The notes under the pieces: model-generated
What the model saw: only the letters and a program-made list of their open reading frames with translations
What the model was told of the DNA's origin: nothing
Database searches by the model: none
Program-made: the position numbers and the translations under genes
From: an uncultured Pelagibacteraceae bacterium
GTDB taxonomy: Bacteria > Pseudomonadota > Alphaproteobacteria > Pelagibacterales > Pelagibacteraceae
Reading direction: 5' to 3'
NCBI GenBank assembly: GCA_902619675.1
Contig: CACNFA010000006.1
Location: 1 to 57,051, forward strand
DNA: 57,051 bases
Part shown: piece by piece, positions 1 to 8,910 of the stretch
Numbering within the stretch: position 1 is the first letter of the stretch
Layout: every line of letters starts with the position of its first letter

Positions 1-625
1 GCTCTTTAAATTTTTCAATGACTTTTTGTGTTTTAGCTAAATCACTATTAATCTGATTATGAAGTTTAATTTTCTTTTTTTCACCTTTAGATAGTTTATT
101 CTCTTTAATGGTTCCTTGAGCAAAAAGCTTACTCATTGTATAAAATACCTTCACTGCTTTTTCAGGTGAGTCTGTAATTGATAAACCAACTGCTTCTCTC
201 ATAGTTTTTCTTGCTTGGTTTAAATTAAAAATTTTTTGCATAGTATTTTTTGTTCTAAAAGATGGATAATTATCGGTGAAAGTTTCTAAATCTCTTTTAC
301 TATCCCTCAATGTTTGCATGTAAAAAAATTCAAAATATGCCATACCTAGCATCATTCTCTCTGGATATTTATTAAGTAAACCTTTTTGATTTATAAATAT
401 TTTAGATACCTTTTGCTGAGCTTTTTGAGCTCGAGGAAAGAAAGTTTTCAGATTTTTTGGAAATAGCCCATTTGGTATATTTTTAATTTCTTTAAATTGA
501 CCTATATCTTTTAAATCTTCAAGAAATACTCCTATTTCAATTTCATTTTCACTTCGTTCTTTAGATAGCAATATGTTAGAAAAAAACAAACTTAAAACTA
601 AGATCGCTAAAAGTTTTTTCATCAT
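1..625 (-). CDS. Exported protein of unknown function, 3' end cut by window edge
   Basis: The reverse strand reads open from ATG at 625 to the left edge, so about 208 residues are seen and the C-terminus is missing. The start MMKKLLAILVLSLFFSN looks like a signal peptide with a short basic n-region and a hydrophobic core to about residue 20. The rest is charged and helical in composition with many Lys, Glu and Asn, and I see no catalytic or metal-binding motif. A second ATG at 622 is an equally good start. It lies 56 bp downstream of the quinoprotein gene on the same strand, so the two may be co-transcribed. I do not recognise the family. The call rests on the long open frame, the signal sequence and codon use like its neighbours. 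Confidence 0.75.
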   Translation of the reverse strand, partial: MMKKLLAILVLSLFFSNILLSKERSENEIEIGVFLEDLKDIGQFKEIKNIPNGLFPKNLKTFFPRAQKAQQKVSKIFINQKGLLNKYPERMMLGMAYFEFFYMQTLRDSKRDLETFTDNYPSFRTKNTMQKIFNLNQARKTMREAVGLSITDSPEKAVKVFYTMSKLFAQGTIKENKLSKGEKKKIKLHNQINSDLAKTQKVIEKFKE

Positions 626-681
626 TTATTATTTTAAAAGATATTACCTTTTTGTCCTCTAGTCTGCAAAAATTAATTTTT

Positions 682-2673
682 TCAATTCAATGTGTAGCTT
701 AAAATTGTGTTGCCACCCTCTTCATATGTTGAGACAAGAACAAATTGTTTACCATCAACTTCATATATTGTGGGAGGAGAGGAACCAGGAGTTGGCAAGT
801 CATTGCTCCAGACTTCTTCCCCGTTAATTGAATTATAAGCCCTTAACTTTTTATCTCTTGTTCCTGATGCAAATATCAAGTTTCCTGAAGTAGCAGTAAT
901 CCCTGCTCTATTAAAATCTCCAGTATTGTTTAAACCATATTTTTCACCATCAGGAAATTTTCCAAAAGGAATTCGCCAAATTATTTTTCCTGTGTTCAAG
1001 TTTAAAGCAGTAATTGCTCCCCAGGGCGGTTTGATTGCCGGAAAACCCTTATCATCAATAAATTTTTCTTGAGTATACCCATATAAAAATTCAAATTTTT
1101 CATCTTTGAAAATTTTTATTATGTATGGATCCTGATCACTTGATACGTAGAGAATATTTTTTGTTGTATCTACAGAAGCCCCAGCCCATCTCACACAGCC
1201 TCCCATTATAATATTATTTTTCTCAAGTTGTGGAGGTGTGGGAAAACCACTTGTATAATTTTTAAGAATCTTTTTTATTTTGTCTGATTTTTTTGCCTCC
1301 GCAGTCAATTCATTTCTATTAAACTTTGTTCTACAAATCTTTTCAGGAAGTTCTTGTTTAATTTGATATGGAGCAGTTCTTTCACCTGGCACGTTTGATA
1401 TTGGTGTCCTTTCATATAATATATCAAAAATTGGCTCACCACTTTCTCTATCCAATATAATTGTGTTGCCCAATTTAGATACTCCAACTACTACATCTAT
1501 ATTTTTATTTTCTTTTTTTATCATCGTTAATATAGGAGGGGCTGCAAAGTCCATATTCCAAATATCGTGCTGTATTTCTTGAAAATACCATGCAATTTTT
1601 TTTTTACTTAAATCAAATGCAACTAAGCTATTAGCATGTAAGTTTTTTCCTTCTCTATCAACACCGCTATGATCTGGTGCAGGATTTCCAGTTGTAAAAA
1701 ATAATAAACCTCTTTTCTCATCTAGTGATAGACCTCCCCATGGGCTTCCTTTTTGAAAATTAAATAAAATAAAACTATTTTTTATGTCGTTAACTTTAAA
1801 TTTCCAATTGATTTTACCGGTGTATACATTGAATGAATAAATTATTGAGCTAGTATTAATACCTATTAATTGATTCTTATAAATTATAGGAGGAATAGGA
1901 GATACACCAATTTCCACTGAACCCTCTTTGCCAAAATCGTTTATCCTTTTTCCCGTCGTTGCGCTTATTGCAATTATCTTATTTCTATTATTTGTAAAAA
2001 AAATTCTTTTATCATCTTTTTTATTTGGATTTTCCCAAATTATAAGTCCTCTTCTCGCTGCTAAACCTTCTTCAACTTGATATTCCCAAATTTTTTTTCC
2101 ATTTAGTCCGTCCAGAGCTATAATTTTATTTTCAGTGTCTGGTGTGTAAATTATTCCATCGTCAAATATCGAGTTAGCTTGAATGTTATAAAGAGCTGAA
2201 GAAGTTGAGAGAATTTTTGATTTATAAGTCCAAGCTAATTTAAGATTTGATACGTTTGAAATATTTATTTGATTTAAATTAGAAAATCTAGTTGAAAAAT
2301 AATTTCCGTGACTTCGAAACCATCTATCTTTATTTAAATAATTATCTAGAGAATATTCGGGCTTACTGAAGTCTTTTTCTTTAGCGTATCTAATGTCTGT
2401 GAGTGGCAATTTGCTTCTCTTTGAAAAACTTTCGATCGACCACCTTTCATTAAAAGAACTTGGAAAGAAAAGTTTGTAATAGTAAAAATAGTAGTTTCTT
2501 ATATATCTGCTTAATTTTATTGAGTGTTTACTATTGAGATTCTTAATATCAAATTCTATAAAACTTTTGTTAACAAAATTAGTGTTTATTTTGGCCATAT
2601 CCACCATCAAGAGTAGAAACAAAACTAAAAATGTCAAAAAAATACTTAAAAAAGAAAATTTTATAATTTTCAT
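682..2673 (-). CDS. Membrane-anchored PQQ-dependent dehydrogenase (quinoprotein, glucose dehydrogenase-like)
   Basis: This 663-residue protein resembles the quinoprotein alcohol/glucose dehydrogenase family, eight-bladed propellers that bind pyrroloquinoline quinone and oxidise alcohols or sugars in the periplasm. One hydrophobic anchor spans about residues 5-24. The propeller begins near W118 (RWFRSHGN) with a KLAWTY strand at 145-150, and quinoprotein-type W repeats follow, such as IIALDGLNGKKIWEYQ at 184-199. The HDIWNMDF stretch at 369-376 matches the HDLWDxD signature of membrane glucose/quinate dehydrogenases. Unlike classical membrane GDH (five N-terminal helices, about 790 residues) it has a single anchor. 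No pqq biosynthesis gene is in the window. The substrate cannot be told from sequence; glucose, quinate or another polyol are options. It runs divergently from the GT9 gene with a 42-bp gap. Confidence 0.85.
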   Translation of the reverse strand: MKIIKFSFLSIFLTFLVLFLLLMVDMAKINTNFVNKSFIEFDIKNLNSKHSIKLSRYIRNYYFYYYKLFFPSSFNERWSIESFSKRSKLPLTDIRYAKEKDFSKPEYSLDNYLNKDRWFRSHGNYFSTRFSNLNQINISNVSNLKLAWTYKSKILSTSSALYNIQANSIFDDGIIYTPDTENKIIALDGLNGKKIWEYQVEEGLAARRGLIIWENPNKKDDKRIFFTNNRNKIIAISATTGKRINDFGKEGSVEIGVSPIPPIIYKNQLIGINTSSIIYSFNVYTGKINWKFKVNDIKNSFILFNFQKGSPWGGLSLDEKRGLLFFTTGNPAPDHSGVDREGKNLHANSLVAFDLSKKKIAWYFQEIQHDIWNMDFAAPPILTMIKKENKNIDVVVGVSKLGNTIILDRESGEPIFDILYERTPISNVPGERTAPYQIKQELPEKICRTKFNRNELTAEAKKSDKIKKILKNYTSGFPTPPQLEKNNIIMGGCVRWAGASVDTTKNILYVSSDQDPYIIKIFKDEKFEFLYGYTQEKFIDDKGFPAIKPPWGAITALNLNTGKIIWRIPFGKFPDGEKYGLNNTGDFNRAGITATSGNLIFASGTRDKKLRAYNSINGEEVWSNDLPTPGSSPPTIYEVDGKQFVLVSTYEEGGNTILSYTLN

Positions 2674-2715
2674 AAAATGGACTATATTTTTATTTACTGA
2701 ATAATCAAACGTAGA

Positions 2716-3681
2716 ATGGTAGCAGCTGTGAAAAAAATTTTAATTTATAACTCTGGAGGTGGATTAGGAGACGCTATTCAATTGTTTCCTTTATTAATTA
2801 GTTTAAAAAATCATTTTAAGAAATCAAAATTTTTTTACCTTGGTGCTCACGAAAATCATTATATAGGTAAATTAAAAGAGTATAACATAAACCTAGAGAC
2901 TGTAGATCTTGGGTTAAAATATTTTGGATTTAGATGGTGGCATATTTTATTTGCAAAAAGCAGGGTTTTAAAAAAAACTTATGGTAAATTTGATTTAATA
3001 TTAGACTTACAGAGTAAATTAAGAAACTCATTTATATTAAAAAGAATTCCACATAACTTGTTCTACTCAACAACATTTAAGGGTATTTTTTCATCAAAAA
3101 AAATTAATTCTAATAACAATAATCATTTTGAGAATTTAAGTTTATTTCTAGAAGAAGATATTATTGAGCAAGAATTTAAGGTTAATAAACTACCAAAACA
3201 AATAATTTCAGAGGCAAAAAAACTTCTACCTCATTCTAACTATGTAGGATTTTCCATTACTCAAGGTAATGAATACAGAAAGAAGAGTTGGTCAATTTAT
3301 AAATTTATTTCTTTAGCGAATAAAGTCACAACTAAAAACAAAATTCCTGTTTTTTTTATTGAAAAAAATAGATTCGACCTTATTGAAAAAATTAAAAATC
3401 AAGTACCCTCTGCAATTTTTCCTGAAAGCGTCTCAAATATTTCTTGTCCAGCACTCGTAACTGCATTGTCTTCAAGATTAGATACAGCTGTATCAATAGA
3501 TAATGGAATAATGCACATGATGTCTTTAGCAAAAATTCCCATGATAGTTTTATTTGGTCCGACAAGCTCTGAAAAATTTGCACCAAAGAATAGATATACA
3601 AAGATTTTAGATAGTAAAAAATTACATGATACTTCAGAAATAGATTCGATAGGAGTAGATGAAGTATTTAGTTTAATCTAA
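2716..3681 (+). CDS. Glycosyltransferase family 9 (heptosyltransferase-like)
   Basis: The 321-residue product looks like an ADP-heptose:LPS heptosyltransferase-type GT9 enzyme that would add a sugar to lipopolysaccharide core at the inner membrane. The N-terminal Rossmann half has the glycine-rich loop SGGGLGDAIQLFP at 13-25, and the C-terminal nucleotide-sugar half has SIDNGIMHMM at 260-269 followed by FGPTSS at 280-285, the usual GT9 signature region. Length is typical. The ATG at 2716 is taken; a GTG four codons in is possible. Its stop overlaps the stop of the convergent CinA-like gene by 4 bp. Donor and acceptor sugars are not predictable, and a second GT9 gene sits at 52541-53473. Confidence 0.85.
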   Translation: MVAAVKKILIYNSGGGLGDAIQLFPLLISLKNHFKKSKFFYLGAHENHYIGKLKEYNINLETVDLGLKYFGFRWWHILFAKSRVLKKTYGKFDLILDLQSKLRNSFILKRIPHNLFYSTTFKGIFSSKKINSNNNNHFENLSLFLEEDIIEQEFKVNKLPKQIISEAKKLLPHSNYVGFSITQGNEYRKKSWSIYKFISLANKVTTKNKIPVFFIEKNRFDLIEKIKNQVPSAIFPESVSNISCPALVTALSSRLDTAVSIDNGIMHMMSLAKIPMIVLFGPTSSEKFAPKNRYTKILDSKKLHDTSEIDSIGVDEVFSLI

Positions 3682-4436
3682 ATTTTTAAAATTTTTATTT
3701 TTTTTTCATTCACTAGTTTAATCAATTTTTTGTTAACTGCATTAAGTTTTCTTAATGATGTTGATCTCGAAACGATTGAAACACCAATTTTTCCTAATCT
3801 AAAAAAAGGATAGCTTCCAATATTTACGTCACTCACAAATTTTTTTTGAATTGTTTCTAATTTTTTAGAAATATTACTCTCTACTGTAAACAAATTTAAA
3901 GTTTTGCTATGAACTTTCGTGCCTTTAACAAGAAAATTCTTACAATTTTCAATCATTGAATTTAATATTGATGGTACCCCAGGTAGTGATAGCACATTCC
4001 TTGTTATAAATCCTGGAGCAGCACTTGAAGGATTGTAAATCAATTTTGCACCAGAAGGCATCTTTGCCATTTTTTTTCTACCATCATTAAACTTTTCTCT
4101 TCCATAATAATTCTCTAGAATTTTATATGCTTCTTCGTGATATTTGTATTTAAGTTTAAAAGCTTTTGCGATTGATTGAGCAGTTATATCATCATGTGTT
4201 GGTCCAATTCCACCAGTGGTAAATATATAGTTAAATTTTTTTGATAAAGATCTAATATTGTCAATAATAGTTTTTTCAACGTCAGGTATAATTCTTACTT
4301 CTAAAACTGTAATTCCACAATTTAAGTTAAGCCAATTACTTAAAAATGCAATATTTTTATCTTGTGTTCTACCAGATAAGATTTCATTTCCGATAATTAA
4401 AATTGCAGCATTTACTTTTTTCTTTTTTTTCTTCAT
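3678..4436 (-). CDS. CinA-like molybdopterin-binding-domain protein
   Basis: The 252-residue protein matches the N-terminal MoCF (MoaB/Mog-like) domain of CinA (COG1058). GNEILSGRTQDKN near residues 17-29 and TTGGIGPTHDDIT near 79-91 are the characteristic phosphate/molybdopterin-binding loops. The C-terminal nicotinamide-nucleotide amidase (PncC) domain of full CinA is absent, so this is the stand-alone form common in alphaproteobacteria. In some bacteria this domain has ADP-ribose pyrophosphatase activity, which may be its role here. A run of lysines follows the initiator Met. The ATG is only 16 bp from the divergent sfsA start. Confidence 0.82.
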   Translation of the reverse strand: MKKKKKKVNAAILIIGNEILSGRTQDKNIAFLSNWLNLNCGITVLEVRIIPDVEKTIIDNIRSLSKKFNYIFTTGGIGPTHDDITAQSIAKAFKLKYKYHEEAYKILENYYGREKFNDGRKKMAKMPSGAKLIYNPSSAAPGFITRNVLSLPGVPSILNSMIENCKNFLVKGTKVHSKTLNLFTVESNISKKLETIQKKFVSDVNIGSYPFFRLGKIGVSIVSRSTSLRKLNAVNKKLIKLVNEKKIKILKI

Positions 4437-4452
4437 AGGTTAATATTTATAC

Positions 4453-5151
4453 ATGAACTTTACAAAAAAATTAATAACAGGAGAATTCATAAAAAGATAT
4501 AAACGTTTTTTTGTAGATATTAAAGTTAACAATAACATTGTAACTGCACACTGCCCAAATACTGGTTCAATGATGGGTTTATTAAATAAAGGTAATAAAG
4601 TTTGGCTAAGCGAGTCTGATAACCCGAAAAGAAAATTAAAATATACTTTACAAATCATCGAAGATCAAAATTCAAAAGTTGGAGTCAATACACATTTGAC
4701 AAATAAAATTGTTTTAGATGCTCTTAATAATGAACTTATCAGAGATTTTGAAAATTTAAATTATTTAAAACAAGAGGTAAATTTCGGTGAAAATACTAGA
4801 TTTGATTTTCTTATCAAAAAAAAAACAAAAAAATATTTTATAGAGGTTAAAAATGTGACCCTCTCTAGAAAAAAAGGCGTAGCCGAATTCCCTGATGCAG
4901 TTACTTCTAGAGGTCAAAAACATATTTTAGAATTATTAAAAGCACGTAAAAAAGGTTATGAAATTTATCTTCTTTTTATAATCCAAAGAAATGATTGCTC
5001 TAGATTTGAGTTGGCTAAAGATTTAGATCCTGATTATTGTAATTTATTAATGAAGGCTGTTAAAAAAAAACTAAATATTCTTTGCTATGATTGTAAATTT
5101 TCATCAAAAGGAATAAAACTTAATCGTGAAATACAAATTAAAATAAAATGA
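4453..5151 (+). CDS. sfsA: SfsA, sugar fermentation stimulation protein homologue
   Basis: The 232-residue product is full length for SfsA, a PD-(D/E)XK-type fold protein reported to bind DNA and of uncertain physiological role. The motif AHCPNTGSMMGL near residues 32-43 and the nuclease-like core with FDFLI, then FIEVKNVTL near 135-143, are diagnostic. Start at ATG 4453 is fixed by the family's usual N-terminus. It heads the plus-strand operon, and its stop overlaps the map start as ATGA, implying translational coupling. Confidence 0.9.
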   Translation: MNFTKKLITGEFIKRYKRFFVDIKVNNNIVTAHCPNTGSMMGLLNKGNKVWLSESDNPKRKLKYTLQIIEDQNSKVGVNTHLTNKIVLDALNNELIRDFENLNYLKQEVNFGENTRFDFLIKKKTKKYFIEVKNVTLSRKKGVAEFPDAVTSRGQKHILELLKARKKGYEIYLLFIIQRNDCSRFELAKDLDPDYCNLLMKAVKKKLNILCYDCKFSSKGIKLNREIQIKIK

Positions 5152-5894
5152 AAATAAATTATAAAGAGGCTTTTGAAAAAACTAGGATAGCAGGCGCTAT
5201 TGCTGCTGGAGCATTAGACGAAGTTGCTAAAATTGCAAAACCAGGAATACGAACTGATGAGATTGATTATCTATGCTATGAATTTATAAATGACCATAAA
5301 GCATATTCTGCTCCATTATTTTATAGAGGTTTCCCTAAATCTTGTTGCACATCAACAAATCATATTGTTTGTCATGGAATACCCTCTGAAAAAGTATTAA
5401 AGGAGGGTGATATTGTTAATGTTGATGTAACCGCCTACAAAGAAGGATGGCATGGAGATACAAGTAGAACTTTTGAAATTGGGGAAGTTTCTATCAAAGC
5501 AAAAAGATTAGTTCAAACAACTCATGAGGCTTTGATGAATGCTATTAAAATTGTGAAGGATGACATTCACTTAGGCGATATTGGCGCGGAGATACAAAAC
5601 TATGTAGAAAAAAAAGGTTTTTCAGTTGTTCAAGATTTTTGTGGTCATGGTATTGGGCAACACTTTCATGAAGTGCCTAATATTTTACATTATGGAAAAA
5701 AAGGAACAGGAGAAAAGATTAAATCTGGAATGATATTTACTATAGAACCAATGATAAATCTTGGAAAATTTGAAACGAAAACACTAAATGATGGCTGGAC
5801 AGCTGTTACAAAAGATAAATCTTTATCTGCACAATTTGAACATACTATAGGTGTAACAGAAGAAGGTTGTGAAATTTTTACACTGCCTAAATAA
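5148..5894 (+). CDS. map: Methionine aminopeptidase, type I
   Basis: This 248-residue enzyme removes the initiator methionine from nascent proteins in the cytosol. The pita-bread fold ligands are all visible: NHIVCHGIP with the substrate-binding His, DVTAYKEGWHGDTSRTF with two metal Asp residues, HGIGQHFHEVPNI with the metal His, TIEPMIN with a Glu, and QFEHTIGVT with the last Glu. Length is typical of bacterial type I enzymes with no N-terminal extension. The start overlaps the sfsA stop (ATGA at 5148-5151), and the stop is followed directly by the purB ATG. Confidence 0.95.
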   Translation: MKINYKEAFEKTRIAGAIAAGALDEVAKIAKPGIRTDEIDYLCYEFINDHKAYSAPLFYRGFPKSCCTSTNHIVCHGIPSEKVLKEGDIVNVDVTAYKEGWHGDTSRTFEIGEVSIKAKRLVQTTHEALMNAIKIVKDDIHLGDIGAEIQNYVEKKGFSVVQDFCGHGIGQHFHEVPNILHYGKKGTGEKIKSGMIFTIEPMINLGKFETKTLNDGWTAVTKDKSLSAQFEHTIGVTEEGCEIFTLPK

Positions 5895-7193
5895 ATGATT
5901 GAAAGATATTCAAGAAAAGAAATAAGAGATATTTGGGAAGACAAAAACAAATATGCTATTTGGCTAGAAATTGAACTTGCTGCCGCCGAGGCTATGGAGA
6001 AATTAAAAATTATTCCAAAAGGTGTAACAAAAAAAGTGAGATCAAGAGCAAAAATAAATGTAAAAAGAATTTTAAAAATCGAAGATAAGGTTAAGCATGA
6101 TGTGATAGCTTTTTTAACTTCGATTACTGAAAGAGTTGGTAAGGAAGCAAGATATCTTCATAAAGGTATGACTTCATCTGATGTTTTAGATACCTGTTTT
6201 AATTTACAACTCAAACAATCAGGAGCTATCTTATTAAAGGATATTGACCAATTATTAGTTTCGATCAAACGGCAAGCTGTAAAACACAAGTACACTCTAT
6301 GTATTGGTAGAAGTCACGGTATACATGCAGAACCAATAACTTTTGGTTTTAAGATGTTAACTTTCTACCAAGAATTTTTAAGAAATAAAAAAAGGTTAGA
6401 AAATGCAATTAAAGAAATTTCTACGTGTGCGATATCGGGGGCAGTTGGAACTTTTGCTAACGTTGATCCTAAAATTGAAAGATATGTTGCTAAAAAACTA
6501 AAACTATCTGTAGAACCAATATCTACTCAAGTAATACCCAGAGATAGACATGCTCAATTTTTTTCCACTTTAGGGATTATAGCAAGTTCAATCGAGAGAT
6601 TTGCAATAGAGATAAGACATCTTCAGAGAACAGAGGTTTTAGAGGTTGAAGAATTCTTTGGAAAAAAGCAAAAAGGATCCTCTGCGATGCCACATAAAAA
6701 AAATCCAATTTTAAGTGAAAACTTAACTGGTTTATCAAGGCTTATCAGGTCTTCTGTTGTTCCTGCATTGGAAAATGTTGCTTTGTGGCACGAGAGAGAT
6801 ATTTCTCATTCTGCTGTTGAGAGAAATATTGGTCCAGATGCGACCATAGCTTTAGATTTTGCTTTAATCAGGTTAGCTAATGTCATAAAAAATTTAAGTA
6901 TTTATCCAAAAAAAATGCTGAAAAATCTCAATATTACAAATGGAATATTTTTCTCACAAAGGGTTTTACTTGAGCTTACCTCAGTAGGTTATACAAGAGA
7001 GGAAGCTTATAGAATTGTACAGAAAAATGCCATGAAAGCTTGGAAAAATAATTCTACCTTTGTAAGCAATATAATTTCAGATAAAGAAATTACTAATAAA
7101 ATACCTGTTAATAAAATTAAAAAGTTATTTAATTTTGGTTACCATACTAAAAAAATTAATATAATTTTTAATAGAAGTCTAAAAAATAAGTAA
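5895..7193 (+). CDS. purB: Adenylosuccinate lyase
   Basis: The 432-residue enzyme acts twice in purine synthesis, releasing fumarate from SAICAR and from adenylosuccinate. The fumarase-superfamily signature SSAMPHKKNP lies near residues 260-269, with GMTSSDVLDT near 90-99 and GRSHGIHAEP near 138-147 supplying the active-site His and Ser residues. Length matches the short bacterial PurB form. It follows the map stop with no gap and precedes purC by 4 bp, inside the purine operon. Confidence 0.95.
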   Translation: MIERYSRKEIRDIWEDKNKYAIWLEIELAAAEAMEKLKIIPKGVTKKVRSRAKINVKRILKIEDKVKHDVIAFLTSITERVGKEARYLHKGMTSSDVLDTCFNLQLKQSGAILLKDIDQLLVSIKRQAVKHKYTLCIGRSHGIHAEPITFGFKMLTFYQEFLRNKKRLENAIKEISTCAISGAVGTFANVDPKIERYVAKKLKLSVEPISTQVIPRDRHAQFFSTLGIIASSIERFAIEIRHLQRTEVLEVEEFFGKKQKGSSAMPHKKNPILSENLTGLSRLIRSSVVPALENVALWHERDISHSAVERNIGPDATIALDFALIRLANVIKNLSIYPKKMLKNLNITNGIFFSQRVLLELTSVGYTREEAYRIVQKNAMKAWKNNSTFVSNIISDKEITNKIPVNKIKKLFNFGYHTKKINIIFNRSLKNK

Positions 7194-7197
7194 TCAA

Positions 7198-7989
7198 ATG
7201 AATAAAGGCAATAAATTATACGAGGGAAAAGCGAAAATAATTTATGAAACTAAAGATAAAAATTTAGTTATTCAACATTTTAAAGATGATGCGACGGCTT
7301 TTAATAATTTAAAAAAAGCTAAAGTTGAAGGCAAAGGGGTTTTAAATAATCGTATATCTGAACACATACTTACTAATCTGTCTCAGTGTGGAATTAAAAC
7401 CCATTTTATTAAAAGATTAAATATGAGAGAACAATTAATTAAAAAAGCTGAAATTTATCCAATAGAATTTATCGTAAGAAATATAGCAACAGGCTCTCTA
7501 ACCAAAAGATTAGGTATACCCGAGGGAACAATATTAGAAAAACCATTGCTAGAATATTGTTACAAAAAAGATGAGTTAAATGATCCGCTTATTTCAAAAA
7601 ATCACATATTTTCATTTGGGTGGGCTACAGAAAGTGAAATTAAGATTATTGATAAAATGACCTTGAGAATAAACGATATTTTAACAGGTATGTTTAGAGC
7701 AATCGGTATTAAACTCGTAGATTTTAAAATTGAATATGGAAAAGCTTGGAACAAAGATACAGAAAAAAAGGAAATAGTATTAGCAGATGAAATTAGTCCA
7801 GATACATGTAGGTTGTGGGATGCAAAAACTGAAAAAAAATTAGATAAAGATAGGTTTAGAAAAGATTTAGGTAATATTATTCAAGCTTATCAAGACGTGG
7901 CTAGAAGACTTGGAATTATGCCAGAGGAAACTAATATTAGTGAAGTTAATTTTGGAAAAACTATCCCAATAAAATTTAAAAAAAAATAA
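7198..7989 (+). CDS. purC: SAICAR synthase (phosphoribosylaminoimidazole-succinocarboxamide synthase)
   Basis: The 263-residue enzyme couples CAIR and aspartate with ATP hydrolysis in purine synthesis. LYEGKAKIIYET near the N-terminus is the ATP-binding start, FIVRNIATGSLTKR near residues 91-104 is the conserved PurC block, and DEISPDTCRLWD near 198-209 binds the substrate. Length is slightly above the usual 235-255. It is flanked by purB and purS in a classical purCSQL order. Confidence 0.95.
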   Translation: MNKGNKLYEGKAKIIYETKDKNLVIQHFKDDATAFNNLKKAKVEGKGVLNNRISEHILTNLSQCGIKTHFIKRLNMREQLIKKAEIYPIEFIVRNIATGSLTKRLGIPEGTILEKPLLEYCYKKDELNDPLISKNHIFSFGWATESEIKIIDKMTLRINDILTGMFRAIGIKLVDFKIEYGKAWNKDTEKKEIVLADEISPDTCRLWDAKTEKKLDKDRFRKDLGNIIQAYQDVARRLGIMPEETNISEVNFGKTIPIKFKKK

Positions 7990-7990
7990 A

Positions 7991-8233
7991 TTGAAATTTT
8001 CAGTTACAGTAACACTTAAAAAGGACGTATTAGATCCACAAGGTAAAGTTGTTCAAAACACATTATTTAACCTTGGGCTCAAAAACTTGAAAAACATAAG
8101 ACAAGGAAAATACTTCGAAATAGAAATTAATGAGCAAGATGAAAAAAAAGCAGAAAACATGATAAATGAAATGTGTCAAAAACTTTTGGTTAATTTAATA
8201 ATTGAAGACTACCAAATTAATAAACTACAATGA
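7991..8233 (+). CDS. purS: PurS subunit of FGAM synthase
   Basis: This 80-residue small subunit bridges PurL and PurQ in the multi-subunit formylglycinamidine ribonucleotide synthase. The sequence has the family pattern: a first strand KFSVTVTLKKDVLDPQGKVV, then a central LGLKNLKNIRQGKYFEIEI block. The start codon is TTG at 7991, one base after the purC stop, because no ATG fits the conserved N-terminus. Its stop overlaps the purQ ATG (ATGA at 8230-8233). Confidence 0.93.
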   Translation: MKFSVTVTLKKDVLDPQGKVVQNTLFNLGLKNLKNIRQGKYFEIEINEQDEKKAENMINEMCQKLLVNLIIEDYQINKLQ

Positions 8234-8907
8234 AATCTTCAGTAATAGTATTTCCTGGATCAAATTGTGATCGAGATATAGCAGTTGCCCTTGAAAAAAT
8301 GCAATTTAAAAATCAAATGATTTGGCATAAAGAAACAACATTACCAAAATCAGACCTTATAGTCATTCCTGGTGGTTTTTCTTATGGGGATTATCTTAGA
8401 TCAGGCGCAATAGCCGGTAAATCATTAATAATTGATGAAGTTATAAAAGCAGCTAATGATGGATGTTTGATATTAGGTATTTGTAATGGCTTCCAAATTT
8501 TAACGGAAACAGGTTTGCTCAAAGGAACATTACTAAGAAATAAAAATCTTAAATTTATAAATAAAGATGTTCATGTAAAAGTAACAAATAACAAAACAAA
8601 ATTTTCATCAAAATATAAAATTAATCAAATATTGAAATTAAATGTTGCACATAATGAAGGTAATTATTTTACAGATAGTTTTCACCTTGAAACTTTGAAA
8701 AAAGAAAATCTTATCGCTTTTCAATATTGTGACAAATTTGGCAATATAAATAATCAAGCAAACCCTAATGGAGCTATTCAAAATATTGCAGGTATTTATA
8801 ATTCAAAAAAAAATATTTTAGGTATGATGCCACATCCAGAGAGAATGGTTGATAAACTAATTTCAAATACCGATGGTATAAATTTATTTTCAAGTTTAAT
8901 TAATTGA
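8230..8907 (+). CDS. purQ: FGAM synthase glutaminase subunit PurQ
   Basis: The 225-residue class I glutamine amidotransferase supplies ammonia to PurL. The nucleophile Cys is in ILGICNGFQIL near residues 79-89, and the catalytic His and Glu are in MMPHPERM near 199-206. The N-terminus SVIVFPGSNCDRD is typical for PurQ. It is full length and coupled to purS by an ATGA overlap; purL starts three bases after its stop. Confidence 0.95.
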   Translation: MKSSVIVFPGSNCDRDIAVALEKMQFKNQMIWHKETTLPKSDLIVIPGGFSYGDYLRSGAIAGKSLIIDEVIKAANDGCLILGICNGFQILTETGLLKGTLLRNKNLKFINKDVHVKVTNNKTKFSSKYKINQILKLNVAHNEGNYFTDSFHLETLKKENLIAFQYCDKFGNINNQANPNGAIQNIAGIYNSKKNILGMMPHPERMVDKLISNTDGINLFSSLIN

Positions 8908-8910
8908 TAT

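Noticed and set aside
3678-4436. Full-length CinA with nicotinamide-nucleotide amidase
   Set aside because: Only the N-terminal molybdopterin-type domain is present; the gene stops before the PncC domain.
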